Part shown: positions 63,819 through 64,000 of the stretch, piece after piece
How positions within the stretch are numbered: position 1 is the stretch's first letter
How the letters are laid out: each line of letters starts with the position of its first letter
Source: Nymphaea colorata
Lineage: Eukaryota; Streptophyta; Magnoliopsida; Nymphaeales; Nymphaeaceae
Length of the DNA stretch: 64,000 nt
Direction of reading: 5' to 3'
NCBI RefSeq assembly: GCF_008831285.2
Contig: NC_045149.1
Span: forward strand, 21,392,035 to 21,456,034
Made by a program: the position numbers and the translations under genes
Notes under the pieces: generated by a model
What the model was told of the DNA's origin: nothing
Databases searched by the model: none
The model's input: the letters and a program-made list of their open reading frames with translations, nothing else

Positions 63819-64000
63819 TACTGCTATATGGATTGGTTTGCTTTGCACTCAACCTTTGCTCAAATTGAGACATAGAAGGGTTAGCTCTCATTATGTTTTT
63901 TGAGTGAGTAAGAGAAGTATCACACTACTCCAATGCCAGCCTACCTTAGCCTTGTTATGGTTATGGGTTATGTGAAGCTGGTTACTGCATATGCATATAT
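63819..64000. other. Window edge, no feature seen
   Basis: Nothing recognised in the last 180 bases. Confidence 0.4.

Noticed and set aside
1-64000. A novel multi-gene system or biosynthetic cluster
   Set aside because: The four genes belong to known, unrelated families, are separated by 6-15 kb of repeat-rich DNA, and show no shared pathway.

Overview
This 64 kb window is nuclear DNA of a flowering plant. The evidence is spliced genes with GT..AG introns, plant-specific families (a class II trehalose-phosphate synthase, an EXORDIUM-like protein, a plant ABCB transporter), many (AT)n and (GA)n microsatellites, and small terminal-inverted-repeat elements of hAT-like type. I cannot fix the order or species from the sequence alone.

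Four protein-coding genes are well supported. An intronless, GC-rich EXORDIUM-like gene lies on the + strand at 4099-5073. The other three are on the - strand: a NAA60/MCC1-type N-terminal acetyltransferase (five coding exons, 13171 down to 11115, with leader exons probably reaching about 16.0 kb), a class II trehalose-6-phosphate synthase-like gene (three coding exons, 24099 down to 20604, with a probable leader intron), and a full-length ABCB (P-glycoprotein) transporter of ten coding exons (50122 down to 39085). I joined the exons by hand. In all three spliced genes every junction keeps frame and rebuilds family motifs. The predicted proteins are 252, 859 and 1267 residues, and the EXORDIUM-like protein is 324.

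The rest is AT-rich intergenic and intronic DNA. It holds four scattered copies of a GAGCTC/TCGAG-rich repeat family (about 0.5, 9.9, 25.5 and 35.9 kb), the last with a 71-bp five-copy minisatellite. It also holds MITE-like elements, one of them inside an ABCB intron, a tRNA-Met-like 5' half at 35.56 kb, several recent local tandem duplications in the last 5 kb, and a decayed open-frame-rich island at 18.8-19.7 kb.

The four genes are not an operon or an obvious cluster. They have unrelated roles: wall/apoplast growth response, protein N-terminal acetylation, sugar signalling and auxin/solute export. I found no CRISPR array, phage, bacterial system or new multi-gene system. The observations most worth checking are the overlapping upstream ORFs in the NAA60 leader, the tandem repeat structures, and the MITE in the ABCB intron.
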